A stretch of DNA of 39,832 nucleotides from Paracoccaceae bacterium (GCA_022822495.1 JAJEBQ010000039.1:1-39832); one strand, 5' to 3'. Shown: positions 27,925 through 37,014, counted from the stretch's first letter. Numbers and translations: made by a program. The notes: a model not told the origin generated them from the letters alone.

Positions 27925-28134
27925 CTACCCCCTTCCCTCACTGCTTATTAACTTGACTTTTTTTGTGCATATAATGCGATGTGTATAAATATCCTTAACA
28001 TTTTTTTTGGCATTGCTCATTCCAAAATTATCAAAGTACTCTTTGTCATCCTCGCAAGAAACCACACTTAGATAATAGCGGTTTTTAGCGGTTTCCTCAA
28101 AATTTGGTCCAGGCCTTCCTCTCGGAATGTCCAT
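27925..28134 (-). CDS. Possible small hypothetical protein (69 residues)
   Basis: The frame has an ATG with a plausible ribosome binding site (CTAAGGAAACCG upstream on the minus strand). It encodes a charged peptide (for example CEDDKEYFDNFGMSNAKKNV) with protein-like composition. I recognise no family. It lies beside a transposon-like element in an otherwise gene-poor stretch and could be a remnant. The neighbouring 27651-27924 shows no gene. Confidence 0.3.
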   Translation of the reverse strand: MDIPRGRPGPNFEETAKNRYYLSVVSCEDDKEYFDNFGMSNAKKNVKDIYTHRIICTKKVKLISSEGRG

Positions 28135-28307
28135 CGGTTTCCTTAGGTTGTCTTTCTGACCCTGAAATTAACCAGAATGCAGCACACTCAGGCCATATTT
28201 TCTTTAGTATAAATGACAAGCAATTAGTCAGATTTTATAAGTGCATACTCCCAATTTGCGGGAACTGGATATACTTGCGGGTGTTCATTCAATTTCTGGG
28301 TAAAAAA

Positions 28308-28981
28308 GGGGAGTATATACTTTATTAACCAAAGTCAATTTCTTTACTTGTTGGCAGAAGTCAGTAAAAAGTCTTTGTTGTGCCTATGTCATTCTCCAGT
28401 TGAGTAATCGGGGATTTTTTTTTAATTCCTTTACACCATTTTGAGTGGGGCAAGGTTTTTCACGTAAGATCTCAATAACCACACCAGCTTTTTTTGCAAT
28501 TTCCAGATTTTATTTGGTAAGTTTATCAATTTTCTTTTCAGCTTTAGGGAATATCTCAAGCTCACGCACATTTTATGCGATGCAAAAGTTTTTTTTGATT
28601 CCTCCACACTAATGAAACCATCCTTCCTGGCTTCCTCATGCATTTCAGGTTGCGGACAATCTCTATCCTGACAGGTGTTTTTGTGCCCATGGGTCGTGGC
28701 CCTTCTGCCAAAGATAGGTCAGAGGTAATATCCAGGCACATTCCACTGTTATGGTCAATTACATACCTCCCAACCAGTCATTGAATAAGAAAAATGTATT
28801 CCATCATTTTCTTGACAATCCCAAACGGTTGGATGAACGGCCCGTTTGGGTTCGTGGTATTAGCTCCATTCGTTTGAGACCGCTTCGGTATATGCAGGGC
28901 GCTTATTATAAAGAGTCATTCAAGTGGCACCGCCATTTCCGCTACTGAAATTGATTTTGGTTAACAAAGTATATTCTCCCC
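28308..28981. mobile_element. 674-bp transposon-like element with 35-bp terminal inverted repeats
   Basis: The first 35 bases (28308-28342, starting GGGGAGTATATACTTT) are repeated in reverse complement at the right end (28947-28981), with 32 of 35 positions equal. Directly outside both ends is the same heptamer TAAAAAA (28301-28307 and 28982-28988), a fitting target-site duplication. The inside holds only broken coding-like DNA. One minus-strand piece reads EIFPKAEKKIDKLTK, then a stop, then NLEIAKKAGVVIEILREKPC, joined by a frameshift to MHEEARKDGFISVEESKKTF upstream. One plus-strand piece is at 28751-28948. No transposase family is recognisable, so this is either a decayed insertion sequence or a non-autonomous derivative. 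Confidence 0.75.
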
Positions 28982-29139
28982 TAAAAAAGGTATCAAGCTT
29001 TGTAATATGCCTATTGAATTGCAATCTTAGACGATATTCGTTCTGTTATTGAAGTTGAATAGGTTTGATTCTTTGAGTATAAATATTTTGACCGAACAAA
29101 AGGACGGTTAGAGAAAAATTTTATTTTGGCAGGTGTAAT

Positions 29140-30042
29140 GTGTTCTGGAAAAGAGAAGAAAAGAATCACGCAATTGACTCTGCTCCTTGCAACGAGTGGA
29201 CAAAAAGGGAGGGGGCAGGTATCAAAACCAAGGTCAAGGATACCGCTAAACAGTTATTCCTAACATTGATAATTATGCCAAGCATGATGGCTTTGGGATC
29301 CCTGCAAGGCGCAAGTGCACAATCCGAGGTTGAAAAGGGAATGACCATTGCCCAAATGGCACGTGATGCCGATCGTGGTTTTGAAAATTTCGTCGCCGAA
29401 ATGACCATGATCCTTCGCAATAAACAAGGTCAGGAAAACAAGCGATCCCTCCGAGTCAAGGTCTTGGAAGTAAAAGGTGATGGCAATAAGTCATTGTTTG
29501 TTTTTGATAACCCAAAAGATGTCAAGGGTACGGCCTTGCTTATCCATGGACATATCACCCAGTTAGATGACCAATGGCTCTATCTTCCGGCCCTGAAGAG
29601 AGTTAAGCGAATCAGTTCAGCAAATCGCTCAGGTTCCTTCGTTGGAAGTGAGTTTGCCTATGAAGATTTGGGAAGTTTGGAAGTGGAAAAATATACCTAC
29701 AAATGGATGGGTGATGAAAAATGCGGCAATCTTGACTGCACGATCACAGAATATACGCCAACCGAAAGAGGTTCGGGGTATACAAGGTTACTGATTTGGC
29801 ACGATAAAGACGAATTTCGTATCTGGAAAATTGAATATTTCGATCGTAAGAATGCCCTCCTCAAAACTCTAATCCATGAAGGATATGAACAATACCTTGG
29901 TAAATACTGGCGTTCAAAACGCTCAAGCATGGTTAATCATATCACGGGCAAATCAACCGAATTGCTTTGGGATCAAATTCAATTCCAGACTGATATAAAC
30001 GAACGCGAATTCACCAAGACTGGTTTAAGACGAGTTCGTTAA
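29140..30042 (+). CDS. Outer-membrane lipoprotein-sorting (LolA-like) protein
   Basis: A 300-residue periplasmic protein of the LolA-like lipoprotein-sorting group. A long N-terminus precedes a signal segment (QLFLTLIIMPSMMALGSLQG, then ASAQ), so the GTG at 29140 may be upstream of the true start, but no better start is in frame. The core shows the family run KSLFVFDNPKDVKGTALLIH, DDQWLYLPALKRVKRISSAN, SGSFVGSEFAYEDLGSLEVE, then YFDRKNALLKTLIHEGY. These proteins often neighbour RND/MMPL exporters and are thought to carry hydrophobic cargo across the periplasm. Here it is first in a run of five plus-strand genes ending with such an exporter. Confidence 0.85.
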   Translation: MFWKREEKNHAIDSAPCNEWTKREGAGIKTKVKDTAKQLFLTLIIMPSMMALGSLQGASAQSEVEKGMTIAQMARDADRGFENFVAEMTMILRNKQGQENKRSLRVKVLEVKGDGNKSLFVFDNPKDVKGTALLIHGHITQLDDQWLYLPALKRVKRISSANRSGSFVGSEFAYEDLGSLEVEKYTYKWMGDEKCGNLDCTITEYTPTERGSGYTRLLIWHDKDEFRIWKIEYFDRKNALLKTLIHEGYEQYLGKYWRSKRSSMVNHITGKSTELLWDQIQFQTDINEREFTKTGLRRVR

Positions 30043-30062
30043 GATTGAGTTGCTAGATTTTC

Positions 30063-31298
30063 ATGTCAAAATATTGGTACACAATTTTGTCATGCCTTCT
30101 GTTTGCATCGGGCTCCGGTCATGCCGATGAATCAGGTGATTGGACAATAGAAACTTGGGGAACCGTTTCGTTTGGCAGCAGGATATTTTTGGATGATCCT
30201 CTCTATCATGGTCAGCATGGCAATAACAACCATGTGGCATTTGAACCAACCATCTACATGGAATCAGCTGAGGGAAACAGTTTTACCCTAACTCCCTATA
30301 TTTTGCTCGACAGTAATGACAACAATCGTACACATGTCGATCTCAGGGAGGCTTATTTCCTTACATTTGGTGCATGGGGCGAGTCGGAATGGGAATTGCG
30401 CATTGGTATAGACCAGATTTTTTGGGGTACTGCTGAATCAAACAATCCCGTGAATATCATTAACCAAACGGATTTTGTTGTCCACCCCAACGGAGAAAGC
30501 AAACTCGGCCAACCAATGATACATGGTACTCTTGCCGGTGATTGGGGCATGCTAGATGTCATATTGATGCCATATCATCGTCATCGAACATTTTCTGGTA
30601 CCAAAGGGCGGTTTCGAACCCCAATACCAGTTGAGACATCTAGTGACCAAGTCAGGTATGCTTCGTCTTCTGGCAGAACCAATACCGATCTTGCCGTTCG
30701 ATACAGCAACAATCTTGGTTCCTTGGATTTTGGTATAAGTTATTTTGACGGCAACAGTCGTGATCCAAGTTTTCAGCCTAATGAAAAGTTCAATAAATTG
30801 ATTCAGCACTATAATTTAATCAAGCAGTTCGGAGTTGATATACAACTGACTCTGGGAGCCTTTTTGGGCAAAATGGAATGGACAGCTCAAGAAGAACTCA
30901 CCACCGATGACGTGAAGTCCGTATATCATGCCTCAGTTATTGGTGGGGAGTTTGCCATTTATGGGGTCTTCGAATCGGATGCTGACCTTACCCTTTTTAC
31001 AGAGTTACATCATGATACACGTGGGGCAAAGGCGACAACACCTTTACAAAATGATTTATTTTATGCTACCCGTTATGCTTTTAACGATATAATGGATACA
31101 GACATAACGATAGCCTTTATAGATGATTTGGATTATGACACGAAAACTCTGAATTTGGAGTTTAATCGTCGTCTGTCAGATACATTTTCGCTAACATTAG
31201 AAGCGTTTAAAATACTTGAGGAAGATCCCAATGATATACAAAGCCGAGACATTTTCAACGATGAATATGTGGCGTTTGAGGTCAGTTATAACTTTTAG
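30063..31298 (+). CDS. Outer-membrane beta-barrel protein (DUF1302-like)
   Basis: A 411-residue outer-membrane protein with a signal peptide (ILSCLLFASGSGHADES). Dense alternating aromatic/hydrophobic strands and a C-terminal Phe (VAFEVSYNF) give the usual barrel insertion signal. Segments such as LTPYILLDSNDNNRTHVDLR, EAYFLTFGAW and WELRIGIDQIFWGTAESNNP followed by VNIINQTDF resemble the DUF1302/porin-like proteins seen beside LolA-like and RND genes. It follows the LolA-like gene by 20 bases. A role as the outer-membrane step of a lipid export path is inferred from context. Confidence 0.75.
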   Translation: MSKYWYTILSCLLFASGSGHADESGDWTIETWGTVSFGSRIFLDDPLYHGQHGNNNHVAFEPTIYMESAEGNSFTLTPYILLDSNDNNRTHVDLREAYFLTFGAWGESEWELRIGIDQIFWGTAESNNPVNIINQTDFVVHPNGESKLGQPMIHGTLAGDWGMLDVILMPYHRHRTFSGTKGRFRTPIPVETSSDQVRYASSSGRTNTDLAVRYSNNLGSLDFGISYFDGNSRDPSFQPNEKFNKLIQHYNLIKQFGVDIQLTLGAFLGKMEWTAQEELTTDDVKSVYHASVIGGEFAIYGVFESDADLTLFTELHHDTRGAKATTPLQNDLFYATRYAFNDIMDTDITIAFIDDLDYDTKTLNLEFNRRLSDTFSLTLEAFKILEEDPNDIQSRDIFNDEYVAFEVSYNF

Positions 31299-31366
31299 AA
31301 GTTCTAAGCAACATTTGATCACTGGTTTATGTCATTAGCCGCAACTGGTAATTTGGAGTTCTAGTA

Positions 31367-32437
31367 TTGTACGGTTCATTTGATCAACTACCAGATCACT
31401 CCCTGCATTCTTTTGATGATTGTATAGCTTTTCAGGGGTATTTTCTGGATCATGTTTCAAGAACTTTCGCCCTTACCATTCCCCAGCTCCCACCACCTTT
31501 GCATTTAGTTGTTGGAAATGCCTACCTTCTATGTCGCATAGCCGATACCATTGAAGATGAACCAAATTTAACCATCCAGCAAAAAGATATGTTTGCTGAT
31601 TGGTTCAGCTCTGTGGTGCAAGGGGAAAAAGAATCCAGTGATTTTGCTACCAAGCTTTCTGGAGTGATCTCAACAGCGACAAGTACAAGTGAGACGGAAC
31701 TGATAGCAAGTACATCTAAAGTCCTAGCGATAACACACAGTTTCTCTAAAGTTCAAAGAACGGCCCTTGAACGGTGTGTAGCTATTATGACCAAAGGGAT
31801 GGCCAAGTTTCAGAGAAGGGCTTGCCCTGCTGGCTTGAAAGATCTGTCTGAACTTGATCAGTATTGCTACTATGTTGCTGGTGTGGTTGGGACAATGTTG
31901 ACCGATCTCTTCTGTGATTACTCGCCTGAAATAAACAAACACAGGGAAGAATTACAAAATCTCGCGATAATGTTTGGTCAAGGCTTGCAAATGACCAATA
32001 TCCTGAAGGATACCTGGGATGATCGTCAAAGAGGTGTGTGTTGGCTGCCCAGGGAAGTTTTTCAAAAGTATGGAATTGACCTTGCATCCGTTCATTCTGC
32101 CGACCCTGGTTTAAGTGATGGAATTCAGGACCTTGTCGTCATTGCCTATCACAATCTTGAGGGTGCCTTGCGGTACACTTTACTTATTCCACCAAATGAA
32201 ACAGGGATCAGACGACATTGTCTGTCGGCACTTGGTATGGCCGTTCTTACACTAAGAAAAATACATAAAAACCCGTCATTCATCAACGGCAATCAGGTTA
32301 AGATTTCTCGTAGCAGTGTAAAGTTTATCCTATTTATAACGAACCTGCTGGTACGATCAAATTTGGGTCTAAAGATATTGTTTGTTATCCTTACGTATGG
32401 TTTGAAGGGGGTTAAACGTACGAATATAGCTGACTAG
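31367..32437 (+). CDS. Squalene/phytoene synthase family protein
   Basis: A 356-residue head-to-head prenyl synthase that would join two C15 (or C20) diphosphates. The first aspartate-rich motif is YLLCRIADTIEDEP at residues 53-66. The second is MTNILKDTWDDRQRGVCWLP near residue 207. SRTFALTIPQLP and ALERCVAIMTKGMAKFQRRA resemble single-protein bacterial squalene synthases more than HpnC/HpnD pairs. The start is TTG with GGAG 8 bases before it. The TAG stop is the outermost triplet of repeat copy B, so an insertion may have set the C-terminus. No HpnE, cyclase or carotenoid desaturase is nearby. Squalene versus phytoene cannot be settled here. Confidence 0.88.
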   Translation: MYGSFDQLPDHSLHSFDDCIAFQGYFLDHVSRTFALTIPQLPPPLHLVVGNAYLLCRIADTIEDEPNLTIQQKDMFADWFSSVVQGEKESSDFATKLSGVISTATSTSETELIASTSKVLAITHSFSKVQRTALERCVAIMTKGMAKFQRRACPAGLKDLSELDQYCYYVAGVVGTMLTDLFCDYSPEINKHREELQNLAIMFGQGLQMTNILKDTWDDRQRGVCWLPREVFQKYGIDLASVHSADPGLSDGIQDLVVIAYHNLEGALRYTLLIPPNETGIRRHCLSALGMAVLTLRKIHKNPSFINGNQVKISRSSVKFILFITNLLVRSNLGLKILFVILTYGLKGVKRTNIAD

Positions 32438-32544
32438 TGGTCCAATTTATACAAATAGCACCCTTTTTATCTTCAGAAAAAGTCGGTCAGAACTTGGTTT
32501 GAAGTCATTATATTAGGATTGTTTTGTATTGATCACACCGCTAG
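32434..32544 (-). repeat. 110-bp dispersed repeat, copy B (inverted relative to copy A)
   Basis: Reverse complement of 9037-9146 with only scattered differences. The ends are CTAGTGGTCCAATTT on the left and GATCACACCGCTAG on the right. It starts within the stop codon of the squalene/phytoene synthase gene and fills much of the gap before the DUF2236 gene. The remaining bases to 32713 show no gene. See copy A for structure. Confidence 0.75.
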
Positions 32545-32713
32545 TATAACGGACAATTGATAAAAGACCTAAATAGTTCTAATACCAGCAAGGAAGGGTT
32601 ATTGCTTTACGGTTGGAAAAATGGTAGTGAGATGGTTCTGTAGAACCTGAAATTATGCGTATATTGTATCGTCAAAAGCAAGCCAAGACCTCTCATGAGT
32701 TTAGTAGTTTAGA

Positions 32714-33892
32714 ATGAAATCACTTATCGTTCCGACATCGTACAAAGAGGGATATGCGAAAGCTCTGGAAGACAATCCGGAGGTCGCAAGGAAATATATT
32801 GCCCACACATCCATCGGTGACCCCTTGGCCGATACCCTGATTAGAGATGTCGAATCGCTTGATCCCCGTCAATATCAGAAATATATTCGGTTGGGAATGA
32901 GAGGGGCTACTGATACTGCCGAATTCAAGACGGCACCACAATCTATAAAAAAATTTTTTGAATTTAATGAACACTCCCCAGAATGGCTGGATCTTCAGGC
33001 TTTAAAACCTGGTGTCAAAATGTTCCATAAAAATACTCGCCTCATACTTGCTGGAATGGTGGGAGGCGTTCTTGTAGAGGGGTTTTCTACAAATATTGCC
33101 AAATCCTTTTTTCTAACCGGCCGAATAATGGACAAGGGCATACGGAGGTTACAACAGAATAACCGCCAAATGCTAGAGGTTTTCATGCCCCATGGTCTTT
33201 TAAAATATAATGATGGTTGGGTTCTATCCATACGCATAAGGCTGATTCATGCGAAAATTCGTTTCTTGATCGAGCAATCCGATGAGTGGGATCAATCAGA
33301 ATTGGGACTGCCCATCAGCAGCGCCAATCTAGGTTTTGCCGTCGCATCCTTTTCGGCTCGATTGTTATACTTTTTGGATAAACTTGGAGGGAACATCACC
33401 CAAGAAGAGCGCGCCAGCTTCATGCAAGGGTGGAGGTACTCGGGCTACCTTATGGGGGTGCCGGAATCAATCCTTTACACAAACGAGAAAGAGGCTCTGG
33501 AATTAAACAGGATAGCACGCATTTGTGAACCACCCCCATCCATGGAGTCTATTGCAATGGCTTCATCCCTAATTAACTCAGCACCTCTTTTGGCCGGCAT
33601 CAGTGAACCCAAAAATCGTAGGGAACTCTCCGGTTATATCTCCAAGATTTCTCGTGCCCTGATTGGGGATAAACTCGCTGATGCATTGAATTATGACAAG
33701 GTTAGTACATTTGGGGTGATTTGGCGATTTAAACTTTTGAACAAAATTGAACGGTTTTTTTCAATATTCTCCAGAGGGAATAACAAGACCACAAATATGA
33801 TGACCGCCCTTGAGGTATCCATGTATGAAGAAAAGGGTATTACCTATGGACTTCCGGATAACCTTTATTCCGAAAAATCATCCAAATGGTGA
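32714..33892 (+). CDS. DUF2236 (MpaB/rubber-oxygenase-like) protein
   Basis: A 392-residue protein of the DUF2236 family, which includes fungal MpaB oxygenase and the heme-dependent latex-clearing protein Lcp that cleaves polyisoprene. The family core is clear: MVGGVLVEGFSTNIAKSFFL, RRLQQNNRQMLEVF, the Arg/His segment IRIRLIHAKIRFL (His179, putative heme ligand region), LPISSANLGFAVASFSARLL, and the WRYSGYLMGVPESILYTN block. The sequence is soluble-looking with no clear signal peptide. It lies between a prenyl synthase and an RND exporter, so an oxygenase acting on an isoprenoid chain is plausible. Heme binding and substrate are inferred. The stop is 14 bases before the transporter start. Confidence 0.8.
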   Translation: MKSLIVPTSYKEGYAKALEDNPEVARKYIAHTSIGDPLADTLIRDVESLDPRQYQKYIRLGMRGATDTAEFKTAPQSIKKFFEFNEHSPEWLDLQALKPGVKMFHKNTRLILAGMVGGVLVEGFSTNIAKSFFLTGRIMDKGIRRLQQNNRQMLEVFMPHGLLKYNDGWVLSIRIRLIHAKIRFLIEQSDEWDQSELGLPISSANLGFAVASFSARLLYFLDKLGGNITQEERASFMQGWRYSGYLMGVPESILYTNEKEALELNRIARICEPPPSMESIAMASSLINSAPLLAGISEPKNRRELSGYISKISRALIGDKLADALNYDKVSTFGVIWRFKLLNKIERFFSIFSRGNNKTTNMMTALEVSMYEEKGITYGLPDNLYSEKSSKW

Positions 33893-33905
33893 ATCGCTTG
33901 TTGTT

Positions 33906-36191
33906 ATGAAACTGGACCACTACCCTGACTTGATAATACGATACCGCTGGCCGGCGATAGTTATTATCGTACTTACCATGCTGGCAACCTCAGCAGGTAT
34001 AGGCTTCATAGGGGTTACCAATGATTATCGAAGCCTTTTTGATAAAGACAACCCTCAAGTAGCGCTTCTTGATGAATTGGAGAATATCTACGGCAAATCC
34101 GAAAGCAGTATCATTGCCATTGAGCCTCAAAGTCAAACAGTATTTGATCCTGATGTGTTGTCGGCCATAGAAACCCTCACAGATACAGCGTGGCAAGTGC
34201 CATATTCCACGAGAGTTGATTCCCTTACCAATTACCTCTACAGTTGGGCAATTGGCGATGATTTGATCGTTGAAGAACTCGTTATTGATGCTCTTTCTTT
34301 ATCCGATGATGAGGTGCAAAGGGTTGAGGATATTGCCCTTACAGACAATGATGTCTTTGGTCGACTTGTATCGCGGGATGGTCGCGTTGCCGGTCTGGTC
34401 ATAAATTTCTCACTCCCTGAAGGCGATTCTGATGCGGCCGTTTTTGAAATAACCGATTATCTAACGGGAATGCTTGATGAGGCCCGCGCCGAAAATCCAG
34501 ATATAAATTATTATCTCACCGGAGAAGTCCCCCTCAATCGAGCCTTTTCAGATGCCACAAATGATGATCTGCAAACACTGATACCTATCGTGTTGCTGGT
34601 CATCGCAGTTCTCTCAACGATATTGCTTCGTTCTTTCATGGCTATGGCAGCTCTGATGGCAGTAGTGATCTTTTCGGTTAACATGGTCATGGGTGTTGCC
34701 GGATGGCTTGGGGTTGTCTTTAATCCTGCCAATGCAGGTGTACCGATCATTGTTATGACCGTTGCTGTCGCACATTCAGTGCATATCGTGGAAACTGTTC
34801 TGGCGAGATTAGCACAAGGTGTGGATCGAAAAGAAGCTGTTAAAGATGCCTTACGTTCCAACATGTGGCCAATATTTCTAACATCTGTTACCACGATGAT
34901 TGGGTTTCTCAGTCTGAATGCTTCGGATTCGCCCCCATTCCGTGTGCTTGGCAATCTTGTTGCGTTTGGTGTCTTTTGGACTTTTGTTTTCTCCCTCACG
35001 CTTCTTCCAGCAGTTGTTTCCCTGTTGCCTCTACGTTCCAAGAAAAGACGTAGTATCTCTGCAGAGTGGTTTGATCGTTTCAGCCTTTTTGTGATTGCTA
35101 AACGCAAAATCCTCTTGATCATTACATCGCTCATAACAATTTTCCTGGCTAGCGGGATTTTACAACTTGAACTTACTGATAACTGGTTGAAGTACTTTGA
35201 TAAACGCTATCAATTCCGTGAGGACACCGATTTTGTAACTGATAATCTGACTGGCATCCTGACCTTTGAGTATTCTCTGAATTCGGGTAGTGAAAATGGG
35301 ATTTCAAACCCTGATTATCTCCAGAAGGTTGAACATTTTGCCGAATGGTTTCGCCAGCAGCCTGAAGTTTTACATGTTCAGTCCTTTACGGACATTATGA
35401 AGCGTTTGAACAAAAACATGAATGCTGATGATCCCGAGTATTTTCGATTGCCGGATTCCTCCGAACTGGCTGCCCAGTATCTGTTGTTGTATGAGTTGTC
35501 GCTTCCCTTCGGAAGAGACCTCAATAATAGGATCGATGTCGGCAAATCCTCGACTCGCTTGACCGTTTCACTTGATACGCTGACTGCCAGTCAACAACAA
35601 GACTTGGATGCCCGTGCCCAATCTTGGCTGAATGCGAATGCTCCTGACATGGTAACTGAGGCCTCAGGTGTCACAATTGTCTTTGCCCATTTATCACAAC
35701 GCAACATCAAGAGTATGCTGAGTGGAACCATCATCGCCATGGCTATAATATCGCTGATTTTGATAGTCGTTTTCAGGAGTTTACGTATTGGATTGATCAG
35801 TTTGATTCCGAACTTCATACCAGCTGCCTTAAGCTTGGGTTTATGGGGGTATCTGGTTGGCCGTGTCGGACTTGCCGGCTCTGTCATGACCGCCTTTGCG
35901 TTTGGCATCATTGTAGATGACACCATACATTTTCTGACGAGTTACCTGAAAGCACGGCGTGATGACAAATCACCTGCTGATGCCATACGAGCAACCTTTC
36001 AGCATGTGGGACACGCTTTGTGGACAACTTCCCTCGTGCTGGCATCTGGATTTCTGGTTTTTGCCACCTCTGGTTTCGAAGTTAGCTGGGTCCTTGGTGT
36101 TCTGGTCATGCTGACCATCTGGTTTGCCTTTTTGGCTGATTTTCTTCTCCTGCCTCCTCTCTTGATGGCTCTTGATCGTAAAAAGCCCTGA
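33906..36191 (+). CDS. RND/MMPL-family lipid exporter-like protein
   Basis: A 761-residue RND superfamily permease of the MMPL/HpnN-like type. It has one N-terminal membrane helix (WPAIVIIVLTMLATSAGIGF), a large periplasmic domain (about residues 40-230), a block of five helices, then the same layout repeated. Helix 4 reads GVPIIVMTVAVAHSVHIVET, and the second half has FAFGIIVDDTIHFLTSYL with the Asp pair expected for proton coupling. The open frame extends upstream to 33810 over the end of the DUF2236 gene. I chose ATG 33906 (MKLDHYPDLIIRYRWPA), where the family begins. Related proteins move hopanoids and other lipids from the inner membrane; the cargo here is unknown. Confidence 0.87.
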   Translation: MKLDHYPDLIIRYRWPAIVIIVLTMLATSAGIGFIGVTNDYRSLFDKDNPQVALLDELENIYGKSESSIIAIEPQSQTVFDPDVLSAIETLTDTAWQVPYSTRVDSLTNYLYSWAIGDDLIVEELVIDALSLSDDEVQRVEDIALTDNDVFGRLVSRDGRVAGLVINFSLPEGDSDAAVFEITDYLTGMLDEARAENPDINYYLTGEVPLNRAFSDATNDDLQTLIPIVLLVIAVLSTILLRSFMAMAALMAVVIFSVNMVMGVAGWLGVVFNPANAGVPIIVMTVAVAHSVHIVETVLARLAQGVDRKEAVKDALRSNMWPIFLTSVTTMIGFLSLNASDSPPFRVLGNLVAFGVFWTFVFSLTLLPAVVSLLPLRSKKRRSISAEWFDRFSLFVIAKRKILLIITSLITIFLASGILQLELTDNWLKYFDKRYQFREDTDFVTDNLTGILTFEYSLNSGSENGISNPDYLQKVEHFAEWFRQQPEVLHVQSFTDIMKRLNKNMNADDPEYFRLPDSSELAAQYLLLYELSLPFGRDLNNRIDVGKSSTRLTVSLDTLTASQQQDLDARAQSWLNANAPDMVTEASGVTIVFAHLSQRNIKSMLSGTIIAMAIISLILIVVFRSLRIGLISLIPNFIPAALSLGLWGYLVGRVGLAGSVMTAFAFGIIVDDTIHFLTSYLKARRDDKSPADAIRATFQHVGHALWTTSLVLASGFLVFATSGFEVSWVLGVLVMLTIWFAFLADFLLLPPLLMALDRKKP

Positions 36192-36201
36192 GAAACCCTG
36201 T

Positions 36202-36237
36202 GTCGCATTGATCTGGTTTCCAATCAGGCAATGTGAC
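36202..36237 (+). terminator. Stem-loop after the RND gene
   Basis: GTCGCATTG (36202-36210) pairs with CAATGTGAC (36229-36237) over 9 bp with one G-U pair. It lies 10 bases after the transporter stop and probably ends the five-gene run. It is followed by AATCTTATTATA rather than a clean T-run, so strength as an intrinsic terminator is uncertain. Confidence 0.45.
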
Positions 36238-36348
36238 AATCTTATTATAATGGAAAATTTGTACCGAAAGTGAGCAATAGCACTTGAAATTTGATTATAC
36301 TTCTACAAATCAGTACTCCATCAAGAGTTTAGTAGCAGGTAAAGATTT

Positions 36349-36615
36349 ATGGCCAATTCTCGCCAAGCAAAGAAACGAGCCCGACAATCGGTTGCCCGGT
36401 TCAAGGTGAACCATTCCCGTATCATGCGGGTTAGAACCTTTATCAGGAATGTTGAAGAGGCCGTTGCCAGCGGGAATTATGAAGAGGCTCGGGAAGCCTT
36501 GCGGCGTGCTCAAAGCGAAATTATGCGCAGTGTCTCCAAGGGTATATTGCACAAAAATACCGCAAGTCGAAAAGTGTCCAGGCTTTCACGCAAGGTAAAA
36601 CTGCTTGCTGTTTGA
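36349..36615 (+). CDS. rpsT: 30S ribosomal protein S20
   Basis: An 88-residue basic protein with the standard S20 pattern. It starts [20 protein letters not shown], then [19 protein letters not shown], and ends with [20 protein letters not shown]. It binds 16S rRNA at the bottom of the 30S subunit. An AGG-containing ribosome binding site is near 36337. rpsT close to dnaA is a common alphaproteobacterial order, here widened by about 1.4 kb of decayed DNA plus a rhodanese gene. Confidence 0.96.
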   Translation: MANSRQAKKRARQSVARFKVNHSRIMRVRTFIRNVEEAVASGNYEEAREALRRAQSEIMRSVSKGILHKNTASRKVSRLSRKVKLLAV

Positions 36616-37014
36616 ACAAGGAGAGACTCCTGTACGTTCTGAACCCAATTATCTCACTGATCCATTTCTGTTTGGTGGTGACGGGTAGAAAAATCTATTG
36701 ATTGGAGTCAATCGCAACTTGAAGCACATTGTGTGCTTGGTCCTCACTCAAGTGAGCGATGATATTACACCCATAGACGGAAGATACCACCACAATAATT
36801 CTGTCCTTTGGGCTTAACTTTCCAAAATAATTGAGTATGTTCTTATCCTGTACCCCAATTATAAGTGAAATCCAGACTTTCAAAGGCCAAATCAACCTGC
36901 CAAAGATATAACGACACTCTTTTTTTGTTCTTCCCTACTTTTTTCTGAAGCCGATTTTGGAGTAACCTGGAATTTTTTATCCAGAAGAATGGTGGGTGAA
37001 AGCATCGCAAAAAT
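36616..37014. other. Decayed coding-like DNA between rpsT and the pseudogene
   Basis: A minus-strand frame ending at 36695 reads with protein-like composition (for example IVVVSSVYGCNIIAHLSEDQ) but has no family match and an upstream stop. Another minus frame overlaps it (36843-37061). I read the stretch as remnants rather than genes. AGGAG/CTCCT just after the rpsT stop can form a short hairpin without a T-run. Confidence 0.3.
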
